64,000 nt of DNA from Sphingosinicella xenopeptidilytica (GTDB lineage Bacteria; Pseudomonadota; Alphaproteobacteria; Sphingomonadales; Sphingomonadaceae), in contig NZ_JBHTIK010000015.1 of the NCBI RefSeq assembly GCF_042676985.1, positions 620,001 to 684,000 on the forward strand, in the 5' to 3' direction. Positions 8,668 to 17,041 of the stretch are shown here, in pieces. Every line of letters begins with the position of its first letter. Position 1 is the stretch's first letter. The notes beneath the pieces are model-generated. The model ran no database searches and had not been told where the DNA came from. It saw only the letters and a program-made list of their open reading frames with translations. Both the position numbers and the translations under genes were made by a program.

Positions 8668-9618
8668 CTAGCGGCTGCCGACCTTTTCGGCGGCGCCCGT
8701 GTCGGCCGGCGCGAACGTGTGCGGCCCGACACCGAGCGAGATCAGCAGCGAAGACGACACGAACACCGAAGAGTAGGTGCCGATGACAATGCCGAGCAGC
8801 ATCGCGGCGGTGAAGCCGAACAGCACGTCGCCGCCGAGAAGCAGCAGCGAGCCGAGCGCCAGCGTCAGTGCCATCGTCGTCGCATAGGTGCGCGAGAGCG
8901 TTTCGTTCACCGAAAGGTCGATCAGCGGGCCGATGTCCATCTGCCGGTACTTGCGCAGGTTCTCGCGAATACGATCGTCGATGACGACTTTGTCGTTCAG
9001 CGAATAGCCGATGATCGTGAGCACGGCCGCGACGATGTTGAGATCGAATTCGAGCTGCGTCAGCGCGAAGAAACCGAGCGTCACCGTCACGTCGTGGATG
9101 AGCGCCACGATGGTCGAGACGCCGAAATGCCATTCGAATCGGAACCACGTGAACAGCGCGATCGCGCCCATCGAAAGCACGATGGCGATGATGCCGTCGC
9201 GGATCAGCTCGTCGGAAACCTTGCCGCTCACCGTCTCGACGCGCCGGAACGAAGCGTCCTTGTGGTTCTCGCTGATCGCGGCCTGCACCTTCTGCACGAC
9301 CTTCTGAACGGCGGCATCGTCACCGGGCGGCAGCGGCAGGCGCACGAGCACCGTATCCGGCCCGCCGAAGTTCTGCAGCGCCGAGGAGCCGTAATCGAGA
9401 CCATCGACTGTGGCGCGAAGCTCATCGAGCTTCACGGGCTGCTCGAATTTCACCTCCATCATCAGGCCGCCGACGAAGTCGACGCCGAGGTTGAGACCGC
9501 GTGTCATCAGAAGTGCGATGGAACTGAGCGTCAGGACCAGCGTGACGGCGAACGCCACCCAGCGCATCCGCACGAAGCCGATGTTGGTGTTGTCCGGAAC
9601 AAGTTTCAGGAGCCGCAT
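8668..9618 (-). CDS. secF: Protein translocase subunit SecF
   Basis: A 316-residue inner-membrane protein that works with SecD to use the proton gradient in late stages of Sec export. Seen: TM1 near the N-terminus, the GVDFVGG motif of the first periplasmic junction (about 49-55), and the later membrane block with GYSLNDKVVIDDRIREN (about 205-221), the conserved RND-type D/R-containing segment of SecF. It lies 13 bp after secD and 4 bp before the Mth938-like gene in the yajC-secD-secF unit. Confidence 0.98.
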   Translation of the reverse strand: MRLLKLVPDNTNIGFVRMRWVAFAVTLVLTLSSIALLMTRGLNLGVDFVGGLMMEVKFEQPVKLDELRATVDGLDYGSSALQNFGGPDTVLVRLPLPPGDDAAVQKVVQKVQAAISENHKDASFRRVETVSGKVSDELIRDGIIAIVLSMGAIALFTWFRFEWHFGVSTIVALIHDVTVTLGFFALTQLEFDLNIVAAVLTIIGYSLNDKVVIDDRIRENLRKYRQMDIGPLIDLSVNETLSRTYATTMALTLALGSLLLLGGDVLFGFTAAMLLGIVIGTYSSVFVSSSLLISLGVGPHTFAPADTGAAEKVGSR

Positions 9619-9631
9619 GAGCTGGGTCCGA

Positions 9632-11224
9632 TCAGATCGTGATGGTGGTTGGCCGCTTACGGTTCAGCCAATTGACGATAAACAGACGGGCAACGGTCAC
9701 GGCCGTGAACACGGACGTAACGATGCCGATGGTGAGCACCACCGCGAAGCCCTTGATCGGGCCGGAGCCGAACGCGAACATCACGGCGGCCACGATCAGG
9801 TTCATCGTGTTCGCGTCCCAGATCGTGCGGCTGGCTTCCTTGAAGCCCGTTTCCACCGCCGCCCTCACGTTCCTGCCCTTGCGGCGTTCCTCGCGGATAC
9901 GCTCGTTGATGAGCACGTTGGCGTCGACCGCGGCACCGATGGTGAGCACCATGCCCGCAACGCCCGGCAGCGTCATCGTCGCGCCGGTCAGGGACATGAC
10001 CGCGAGGATCAGGACCACGTTCAGCACCAGCGCGATGTTCGCATAGACGCCGAACCGCCCGTAGGTGAGGAGCATGAACACGCCCACCGCGAGCACCGCG
10101 ACCAGCGACGCGACCGTGCCGGCACGGATCGAGTCGGCGCCGAGGTCGGGGCCGACGGTGCGTTCCTCGACGACCTTCAGTTCCACCGGAAGCTTGCCCG
10201 AGCGCAGCAGGATCGCCAGCTCGTTCGAGCTCTCGGCGTTGAAGCTGCCGGAAATGACGCCCGATCCGCCAAGAATGGGCTCGTTGATGTTGGGCGCGCT
10301 GATCACGCGGTTGTCGAGCACGATCGCGAACGGCTTGCCGACATTCTCCTGCGTGGTGCGCGCGAAGCGCCGCCCGCCCGCGCTGTCGAAGCGGAAGCTC
10401 ACCACCCACTGGCCCTGTTGCAGCGTCTGCTGCGCGTCCATCAGCTGGTCGCCGGTGATGATCGCGCGGCGCTTCACCGCGATCGGCTGGCCGGTATCCG
10501 CCATCTGGAGGATCTGGCTGCCTGCGGGGGCACGGCCCGCCGCAACGTCCGCCGGGTCGGCAGTGATGTCGACGAGCTTGAACTCGAGCTGCGCGGTCTT
10601 GCCGAGAAGCTGTTTCAGCGCGGAAGGATCCTGAAGCCCCGGCACCTGCACGACGATGCGCTGGCTGCCCTGCCGGATGATCGTCGGTTCGCGCGTGCCG
10701 AGTTCGTCGATGCGGCGGCGGATCACCTCCACCGCCTGCGTCATCGCGCTTTCCATCGCCTGCGTGCGACCCGCCGACGTTTGTGTCAGCACGATGCGGT
10801 TGCCGTCCGCCACCTCAACGTTGAAGCTGCGCTGCCCGGTGACGCCGATCGGCATCGACAGGTTGCGGAGCAAATCCACCGCGCGGTCGACATCGTCGAC
10901 ATTACGCACAAGGAAGCTGACGCGACCGCCGCGATTGCTGACATCGCCCACCGCGATCGCGCCGCCTTCGGCACGGCGCAGTTCGGAAAGCGCGTCTTCC
11001 TCCATCTTGTCGATGTTGGCGCGCGCAAGGCCATCGGCATTCGCCTCGAGCAGGATGTGACTCCCGCCCCGGAGGTCGAGGCCGAGGTTCATCTGCTTCT
11101 TGGGCGCCCAGCTCGGCCAGGCTTGAACCTGCTCTTCAGGGAAGGCGTTGGGGATCGCGAAGATGAAGCCCGCAACGAGTACGGCGATGATCGACCAGAT
11201 CTTCACCTTGGAGAATTCAAGCAT
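9632..11224 (-). CDS. secD: Protein translocase subunit SecD
   Basis: A 530-residue SecD. Seen: the LGLDLRGGSH motif near residue 47 after TM1, a large periplasmic P1 domain (about residues 60-340), and the C-terminal six-helix block with AAVDANVLINERIREE, the D-containing TM4 motif for proton coupling. Length matches other alphaproteobacterial SecD proteins. It lies 16 bp downstream of yajC and 13 bp upstream of secF. Confidence 0.98.
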   Translation of the reverse strand: MLEFSKVKIWSIIAVLVAGFIFAIPNAFPEEQVQAWPSWAPKKQMNLGLDLRGGSHILLEANADGLARANIDKMEEDALSELRRAEGGAIAVGDVSNRGGRVSFLVRNVDDVDRAVDLLRNLSMPIGVTGQRSFNVEVADGNRIVLTQTSAGRTQAMESAMTQAVEVIRRRIDELGTREPTIIRQGSQRIVVQVPGLQDPSALKQLLGKTAQLEFKLVDITADPADVAAGRAPAGSQILQMADTGQPIAVKRRAIITGDQLMDAQQTLQQGQWVVSFRFDSAGGRRFARTTQENVGKPFAIVLDNRVISAPNINEPILGGSGVISGSFNAESSNELAILLRSGKLPVELKVVEERTVGPDLGADSIRAGTVASLVAVLAVGVFMLLTYGRFGVYANIALVLNVVLILAVMSLTGATMTLPGVAGMVLTIGAAVDANVLINERIREERRKGRNVRAAVETGFKEASRTIWDANTMNLIVAAVMFAFGSGPIKGFAVVLTIGIVTSVFTAVTVARLFIVNWLNRKRPTTITI

Positions 11225-11240
11225 GGCGCGGGGTCAACCT

Positions 11241-11588
11241 TCAGGCGGCCGTGTCGTTGGCGGGCTTGCCGGTCCCGGCGGCGCGAACCTCGGAAAGCGT
11301 CGACTTCACGACGCGAACCTTCGTGGAGGCTGCAAGCTCGACCTCGACCTCGTCGTCGGTCACCTTCGCAACCTTGCCGATCAGGCCGCCGGCGGTCACC
11401 ACCGTGTCGCCCTTTTTCACGTTCGAGATCATCTCGCGGTGCTGCTTCAGACGCCGCTGTTGCGGACGGATCAGCAGGAAGTAGAAGATGGGGATGATGA
11501 GCAGGAACGGCATGATGGCGTTCAGGAAAGCCGCGCCGCCTCCCGGCGCTGCCCCCGCGGCTTGCGCATAGGCTGGAGAAATGAGCAT
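11241..11588 (-). CDS. yajC: Preprotein translocase subunit YajC
   Basis: A 115-residue membrane protein associated with SecDF. The chosen ATG (11588) gives MLISPAYAQ followed by a Gly/Ala stretch and a single membrane helix (IMPFLLIIPIFYFLLIRPQ). A basic QQRRLKQH turn and the YajC core (KGDTVVTAGGLIGKV) follow. An upstream in-frame ATG would add 20 residues with no family resemblance. It is the first gene of yajC-secD-secF and diverges from the DUF815 ATPase at 11661. Confidence 0.96.
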   Translation of the reverse strand: MLISPAYAQAAGAAPGGGAAFLNAIMPFLLIIPIFYFLLIRPQQRRLKQHREMISNVKKGDTVVTAGGLIGKVAKVTDDEVEVELAASTKVRVVKSTLSEVRAAGTGKPANDTAA

Positions 11589-11660
11589 TGAGACCCTTGC
11601 TTTCGAAAGCGTGTGGCTGCGATTTGGCGCGCGACTATACAAATGCAAGAGCGAGACGCA

Positions 11661-12503
11661 ATGAAAACGCCTGAATCCTCTGAAATCAGCCTTTTATCAC
11701 GCATCGCCGATGCGCTGGACCGGATCGCACCCGCGCCGACCGCCGTCGGGGAGGCGCCCGACGCGCCCGCCTACGCCTGGGATCACGGCGCGCTGCGGCC
11801 GGTCGCGGCGCTCCGCGCGCAGCCGCTGGACCGCTACGTCGGCATCGATGCGCAGCGCGAAGCCCTGCTCCGCAACACCGAGCGGCTGGCGAAGCGCCTG
11901 CCCGCGCACGACATCCTGCTTTGGGGTTCGCGCGGCATGGGCAAGTCGAGCCTCGTGAAGTCCGCCGTCGCGCATCTGCAGGCGGCGGGCGAGGCCATCG
12001 CCCTCGTCGAGATCGAGCGCGACGACATCGCCGACGTCTCGCTGCTGCTGCGCCGTCTCGCGAAGCTGGATCGCGCCTTCGTGCTGTTCTGCGACGATCT
12101 CAGCTTCGATACGGACGAGCGCCAGTACCGGCGCCTGCGCTCGGTGCTCGAAGGCGGTATCGAGGCGCGGCCGGACAACTGCCGCTTCTACGTCACCTCG
12201 AACCGCCGCCACATCGTGCCGCGCGAGATGCGCGAGAACGAACTCGCGAACAGCATCAATGCCCGCGATGTGCTCGACGACCGCCTCGCACTCGCCGACC
12301 GCTTCGGCCTGTCGCTCGGTTTCCACGCCTGCGACCAGACGACGTATCTGGCGATGGTCGAGGCTTACGGCCGCGCCTACGGCCTCGATATCGATCCGCA
12401 GGCCGCCGTCACATGGGCGACTGGCCGCGGCGGACGCTCGGGCCGCGTCGCGTGGCAATACGTGCAGGAGGTCGCCGGCGAGGCCGGCGTGCGGCTCGGC
12501 TGA
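11661..12503 (+). CDS. DUF815-family ATP-binding protein
   Basis: A 280-residue AAA-like P-loop ATPase. Seen: Walker A GSRGMGKSS (about 89-97), Walker B FVLFCDDLSFD, a sensor-1-like FYVTSNRRH, and a C-terminal lid ending WQYVQEVAGE. These match the DUF815 family, which is widespread in proteobacteria and has no settled function. ATG 11661 has a GAG-rich ribosome site; an alternative in-frame ATG lies 18 bp upstream. Its stop overlaps the proposed start region of the downstream permease, suggesting co-expression. Confidence 0.9.
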   Translation: MKTPESSEISLLSRIADALDRIAPAPTAVGEAPDAPAYAWDHGALRPVAALRAQPLDRYVGIDAQREALLRNTERLAKRLPAHDILLWGSRGMGKSSLVKSAVAHLQAAGEAIALVEIERDDIADVSLLLRRLAKLDRAFVLFCDDLSFDTDERQYRRLRSVLEGGIEARPDNCRFYVTSNRRHIVPREMRENELANSINARDVLDDRLALADRFGLSLGFHACDQTTYLAMVEAYGRAYGLDIDPQAAVTWATGRGGRSGRVAWQYVQEVAGEAGVRLG

Positions 12504-14218
12504 GCTTTTCCTTCGAACCGGCGCTCGTCAGCTCGACGATTCTCGCCCTCTCGCTGGTGCTGTTCATCAGCGAAAAGGTGCGGCACGACCTCGTCGCCGT
12601 CACCGCGCTGCTCGCCGCGCTCGTGTTCGGCATCATCAGCCCGAAGGAGGCGCTTGCCGGTTTTTCCGACCCGGCGGTGATCGCGGTTGCCGCCGTGCTC
12701 GTGGTCGGCCGCGCGGTCGAGCTGAGCGGCGTCGCAGCGGCATTCACGCGCCGTGTGATCCCCGGCCAAGCCCCCTTCCCCGTCCGCCTTGCGATCGTGA
12801 TGGTGGTCGGTGCCGTGCTGTCGGCGTTCATGAACAACATCGCTGCGCTCGTCATCACCATGCCGATCGCCACGCAGGTCGCCATCGATTCGCGCCGCTC
12901 TCCGTCGGCCGTGCTGATGCCGCTCGCATTCGCGACCATCCTTGGCGGCATGACGACGCTGATCGGCACACCCGCGAACCTCATCCTGTCGTCGATCCGG
13001 CAAAATGCGCTCGGCGAACCGTTCAGCTTTTTCCAGATGACCCCGGTGGCAAGCTGCGTGGCGGCGGCGGGGCTGCTCTACATGGCGGTGATCGGCTGGC
13101 GCCTGCTGCCCAATGCGCGCGCGCCGGTGCGGGCGATGGCCAACCCTTGGCGCATCTTCGAACTCGATGTGCCCGTGGAAACCGGCGAGGCGGACCTGCG
13201 GGCCACGCTCCGCAAGGCCGGCAGCCGTCTCCTTGCGAGCTTCGACAGCATTTCGCAGGCAATCGGGGGCGATCGGCGCCGCGTGCTCGTCCTCAGCCGC
13301 AAGGACCCTTGGGAACTTTCGGATGCCACCGACACCTTCCCGGTCGTTGCCCGAAACCCGGCCCCCGACGCCACGACGGTGCGGGCAGTCGTCGCGCACG
13401 GTTCCTTCCTGATCGGCCAGAGGTACGAAGCGGTCACATGGCGGAGCGGGCAGCAACTCCGCGTCGTTGCGGCTGGGCCGCGCGCCGCGCACGAGCGGTT
13501 GCCGCTTTCGGAAATGGAAATCCAGCCCGGCGACCAGCTGTTCATCCACGGTCCCGCGGATCAGCTCGGCGCCTTCATCGCGAACGCGCGCCTGCTCGAA
13601 ATCGGCCGGCTCGACACGCCGCCCGTGGAGCCGCGCCGCGCTGCGGCGATCGTCAGCATTTTTACTGCCGCGATCGTGGGCATCGTGGCCTTCGATCTTT
13701 CACCGGCGATCGCCTTCTTCGCCGCCGCTGCCATCCTGGCGGCAACGCGTCTCATTCCGTCCCCGGAAGTCTATCGCGCGATCGACTGGCCCGTCATCGT
13801 CCTGCTCGCCGCGATGATCCCTGTCGGGCAGAGCTTCGAATCCACAGGCGCGGTCACCATCCTGTCGGACTGGCTGAGCGCGTGGCTCGGCGACGCGAGC
13901 GTGTTCGTCATGTTCGCGGCGATCGGCACGGCGACGCTGCTTCTCTCCGCGCTCCTCAACAACGTGGCGACGGCGATCATCATGGGGCCGCTCGCGATCC
14001 AGATGTCCGAGCATCTTGGATTCTCGCCCGATGCGGGCCTCATCATGGTGCTGATTGGCGCGTCTTCGGACTTCCTCACGCCCATCGGACACCAGAACAA
14101 CTTGCTCGTAATGGGCCCCGGCGGGTATCGGTTCTCGGATTATGCGCGGATGGGGGTGGGTCTTTCGGTCATCGTCATCGGTCTCGCGGCCTGGCTGTTG
14201 AGTAGAGGATTTGGATAG
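12452..14218 (+). CDS. SLC13/DASS-type permease with TrkA-C-like domains
   Basis: A polytopic transporter of about 570-590 residues. Two hydrophobic halves (each with an NNIAALVITMP- or NNVATAIIMGP-type motif followed by a helical hairpin) flank a soluble middle region (about residues 220-400) resembling paired TrkA-C (RCK_C) regulatory domains. This is the layout of SLC13-like anion/dicarboxylate permeases. The start is uncertain. Clear homology begins at base 12500 (CTG, overlapping the preceding TGA as CTGA); the nearest conventional codon in frame is GTG 12452, inside the ATPase gene, and is used here. Substrate unknown: sulfate, dicarboxylate or another anion are possible. Confidence 0.85.
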   Translation: MAIRAGGRRRGRRAARLSFSFEPALVSSTILALSLVLFISEKVRHDLVAVTALLAALVFGIISPKEALAGFSDPAVIAVAAVLVVGRAVELSGVAAAFTRRVIPGQAPFPVRLAIVMVVGAVLSAFMNNIAALVITMPIATQVAIDSRRSPSAVLMPLAFATILGGMTTLIGTPANLILSSIRQNALGEPFSFFQMTPVASCVAAAGLLYMAVIGWRLLPNARAPVRAMANPWRIFELDVPVETGEADLRATLRKAGSRLLASFDSISQAIGGDRRRVLVLSRKDPWELSDATDTFPVVARNPAPDATTVRAVVAHGSFLIGQRYEAVTWRSGQQLRVVAAGPRAAHERLPLSEMEIQPGDQLFIHGPADQLGAFIANARLLEIGRLDTPPVEPRRAAAIVSIFTAAIVGIVAFDLSPAIAFFAAAAILAATRLIPSPEVYRAIDWPVIVLLAAMIPVGQSFESTGAVTILSDWLSAWLGDASVFVMFAAIGTATLLLSALLNNVATAIIMGPLAIQMSEHLGFSPDAGLIMVLIGASSDFLTPIGHQNNLLVMGPGGYRFSDYARMGVGLSVIVIGLAAWLLSRGFG

Positions 14219-15881
14219 CAAGACGCGCACGGGCATGAAGGCCCGCATCGATAGAACGCTTCACCACGCATCGACATTGTGGCGCCGCCAGCGCGCCTAC
14301 TGGCGGCGTTCCGTGGTGCGCTCGGTCAATCACGCGGAGGTCGCCGCGAAGCTGGATGGCGAGGCGCACTGGTCCGCCCGCTTCGGCTTCATGCTCATCA
14401 TGTCGGCGGGCATTGCCGTGCTCGGTCTGCTGCTTTCGTCGCCGGCGGTGGTGATCGGCGCCATGCTGATCTCGCCGCTGATGGGTCCGATCATGGCGCT
14501 GGGTTTCAGCCTTGCGCGCTTCAACCTCGCCGAAGCGAAGCTCGCGCTGACGACACTGGGAATCGGCGTCGCCGCGGCGGTCGCGTTTTGTGCCCTCGTC
14601 GTCTATTTGTCGCCGCTCCAGGCGGTCACCTCCGAAATCCTCGCGCGGACGCGGCCGAACTTCTTCGATCTGCTTGTCGCGATCTTCTCGGCGCTCGCGG
14701 GCGCCTATGCCGTCATTCGCGGGCGCGGCGAAACAATCGTCGGCGTTGCCATCGCCACCGCCCTCATGCCTCCCCTCGCCGTCGTCGGCTACGGCCTTGC
14801 AACGCTGAACGGCACCGTGTTCTTCGGGGCGCTCGGCCTGTTCATGACCAACCTGCTCGCCATCGCGCTGAGCGCGGCGGTGATGGCCAAGATGTACGGT
14901 TTCGGCACCGCCATGTCGGACCGTTCCACGCGCATCCAGACCATCGGCATCCTCGGGATTTTCGCCGTGCTCTCCGTGCCGCTGCTGTTCTCGCTGCACC
15001 AGATCGCGTGGGAAGCGCTGGCGAGCCGCCTGACGCGCGAAGCCATCGGCGCCTATTTCGGTCCGGACGCGCGCGTTTCGCAGCTCGAAATGGATTTCTC
15101 CGCCGAGCCGATCGTTGCCCGCGCCACGGTGCAGACGCCGCAGCGCCGCTACGATGCCGATCAGCAGATCAGCGCGCGCCTGCGTGCGCGTCTCGACGAA
15201 CCCGTTGCGATCAATCTGGCGCAGATCCTCGTCGACAGCGATGCGACGCTCAAGGAACGCGAGCAGCGCGAACTGGAAACCGCGAAGCGCGCGCAGGGCG
15301 AATCGCTGCGCAAGGCTACGGAAGCCGATGCGCAGCAGGTTGCTGCCGAGCTCGCCATCCTCGGCGCGCAGTCACCCTCGGCCGTGAACGTCGATCTTGC
15401 CCGCCGCTTCGCCTCGATGACGGCCGAAGCGATGCCGGGCATCCGCCTCCCCGCCTGGCGCGCGCTCGAAACCCGCGTCGCCGTCCGTCACCCGGGCTGG
15501 ACGGTGATGGTGGTTCCGCCGGTCGGCCAGCTCCCGCTAATTCCGTTCGATGAAGACGCTGCCACGCTGTCGCCGAAGGGCGTCGAGGCCGTGGTGGATG
15601 CCGCGTGGGCGCTGAAGCGCTGGGGGATCACCACCGTCCTCGTCAACGGCCGCGTCGCAAGCGGAGAGGCCGACAGCGGCGACGCGCGCGACAAGCTTGC
15701 AGAGGATCGCGCTGCCGCCGTTGCTGCTGCCCTCGGAGAACGCGGCATCAAGGTCGCTTCGCGCAGCGCCACCTCGGGCACGATTCAGAACGCGGCCGAG
15801 GATGAGTATGGCCGCAGCGCGCTCAGAAGCGTTGAACTCGTTCCCGACACGCTGGCCGAACCGCCAAGCGCCGCGCGCTAG
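14211..15881 (+). CDS. DUF389-family membrane protein with OmpA-like C-terminus
   Basis: A 556-residue protein read from TTG 14211, which overlaps the previous stop by 8 bp; ATG 14235 is the alternative. Residues about 55-270 form the DUF389 (TIGR00341-type) membrane domain, including SPAVVIGAMLISPLMGPI and the ATALMPPLAVVGYG hairpin. After a soluble linker with a charged helical stretch (about 340-385), the last 110 residues run FDEDAATLSPKG, then DKLAEDRAAAVAAAL, then GRSALRSVELVP. That order matches OmpA/MotB-type domains, although the usual peptidoglycan-binding residues are altered. The function of DUF389 proteins is not known. Confidence 0.85.
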   Translation: MDSKTRTGMKARIDRTLHHASTLWRRQRAYWRRSVVRSVNHAEVAAKLDGEAHWSARFGFMLIMSAGIAVLGLLLSSPAVVIGAMLISPLMGPIMALGFSLARFNLAEAKLALTTLGIGVAAAVAFCALVVYLSPLQAVTSEILARTRPNFFDLLVAIFSALAGAYAVIRGRGETIVGVAIATALMPPLAVVGYGLATLNGTVFFGALGLFMTNLLAIALSAAVMAKMYGFGTAMSDRSTRIQTIGILGIFAVLSVPLLFSLHQIAWEALASRLTREAIGAYFGPDARVSQLEMDFSAEPIVARATVQTPQRRYDADQQISARLRARLDEPVAINLAQILVDSDATLKEREQRELETAKRAQGESLRKATEADAQQVAAELAILGAQSPSAVNVDLARRFASMTAEAMPGIRLPAWRALETRVAVRHPGWTVMVVPPVGQLPLIPFDEDAATLSPKGVEAVVDAAWALKRWGITTVLVNGRVASGEADSGDARDKLAEDRAAAVAAALGERGIKVASRSATSGTIQNAAEDEYGRSALRSVELVPDTLAEPPSAAR

Positions 15882-15991
15882 CAACGCATTGATGCAGAAG
15901 CGTATCGTTTAAGATTTTTAGAGGCTATCTTCCTTTAGAATCACCAGTCCAGTATTGCGTCTGAGTGCGACTCGGAAGTGGATCAGCCGCT
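15882..15991. other. AT-richer intergenic leader before the RND operon
   Basis: About 110 bp between the DUF389 gene and the membrane-fusion lipoprotein, visibly richer in A and T than its surroundings. It probably holds the promoter of the RND pair. I could not settle on a single -35/-10 pair and see no clear hairpin terminator for the upstream gene. Confidence 0.3.
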
Positions 15992-17041
15992 ATGAATTCC
16001 GTTCGGCCCTTCGCAGCGGCCTTCTTCCTTGCTCTCGCCGCATGTTCGGCGGGCGATCAGGCGGCGAAGCCGTCCGAAGCCGCGCCCGTGCCGATCCGGG
16101 TAACCGAAGCCCGGCCCGTGGAAAGCGCAGATACCTTCCGCGCGGTCGGAACCGTGCGGCTGCGCCGCGAAATCGATCTCGGCTTCACGACACCCGGACG
16201 CATCGCCGCTATCGCGGTGGAGGAAGGCGACCGCGTGCGGAAGGGCCAGCTCCTCGCCGCGCTCGACACCACGACCGTCGGCGCGGACCTTGCCGCCGCC
16301 GCCGCTGAACGCACCCGCGCGCAGGCCGATCTCACCCGCGCGCGCGACCTCTTCGCCAAGGGCTGGCTCACCCGCGCCCGGCTCGACAGCGCCGAAGCCG
16401 CCTACCGCGCCGCCGCCGCCGCAACCACGTCCGCGCAGTTCGCCGCCAGCACCGCCCGCATCGTCGCGCCTGCGGACGGCCATATCCTCCGCCGCTCCGC
16501 AGAGGTGAACCAGGTCGTGAACGCCGGAACGCCGGTGATCAGCTTCGGCGACAATCGCGACGGCTTCGTGCTGCGCGTCCCTATCACCGATGTGCAGGCC
16601 GCCGGCATCATCCGCACCGGCAGCATTCCCATCGATATCGCGGCGCTCGGTCCCGCCCCCCGCGCTGCGCGCATCATCGAGGTTGCCGGCCGCGCCGACG
16701 ACCGCACCGGAACCTTCGCGGTCGAACTCGCGCTCCCGCCCGATCCGGCACTGAGGTCGGGCCAGATCGGCCACGCGACGCTCTCCATGCGCGGTGGTGG
16801 CCCGGAAACGATGCTCGTGCCGAGCAGCGCCGTATTCGCAGCGCGCGCCGGGGAAGCCTTCGTCTATGTGCTCGATGAGAGCGGCAAGCGCGTGAAGCCG
16901 CGCCGCATCGTCACGGGTGCCATGAATGACCGGGGCGTCGCGGTTCTCGCCGGGCTCAAGGCCGGGGAACGCATCGCCGTCACCGGGATCAGCCAGCTTA
17001 CCGACGGCAGCCGCGTTACCCCGACCGTTTCCGGCACATGA
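15992..17041 (+). CDS. RND efflux membrane-fusion lipoprotein
   Basis: A 349-residue periplasmic adaptor. ATG 15992 gives a signal sequence with lipobox LAAC and the lipidated cysteine at residue 18. Domains follow the HlyD/MFP order: a beta-barrel start (RAVGTVRLRREIDLGF), a lipoyl half (VEEGDRVRKGQLLAALD), an alpha-hairpin (about 90-135), a second lipoyl half (IVAPADGHI) and the membrane-proximal domain. It bridges the downstream inner-membrane pump and an outer-membrane channel not encoded here. The stop overlaps the pump gene as ATGA. Substrate unknown. Confidence 0.93.
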   Translation: MNSVRPFAAAFFLALAACSAGDQAAKPSEAAPVPIRVTEARPVESADTFRAVGTVRLRREIDLGFTTPGRIAAIAVEEGDRVRKGQLLAALDTTTVGADLAAAAAERTRAQADLTRARDLFAKGWLTRARLDSAEAAYRAAAAATTSAQFAASTARIVAPADGHILRRSAEVNQVVNAGTPVISFGDNRDGFVLRVPITDVQAAGIIRTGSIPIDIAALGPAPRAARIIEVAGRADDRTGTFAVELALPPDPALRSGQIGHATLSMRGGGPETMLVPSSAVFAARAGEAFVYVLDESGKRVKPRRIVTGAMNDRGVAVLAGLKAGERIAVTGISQLTDGSRVTPTVSGT

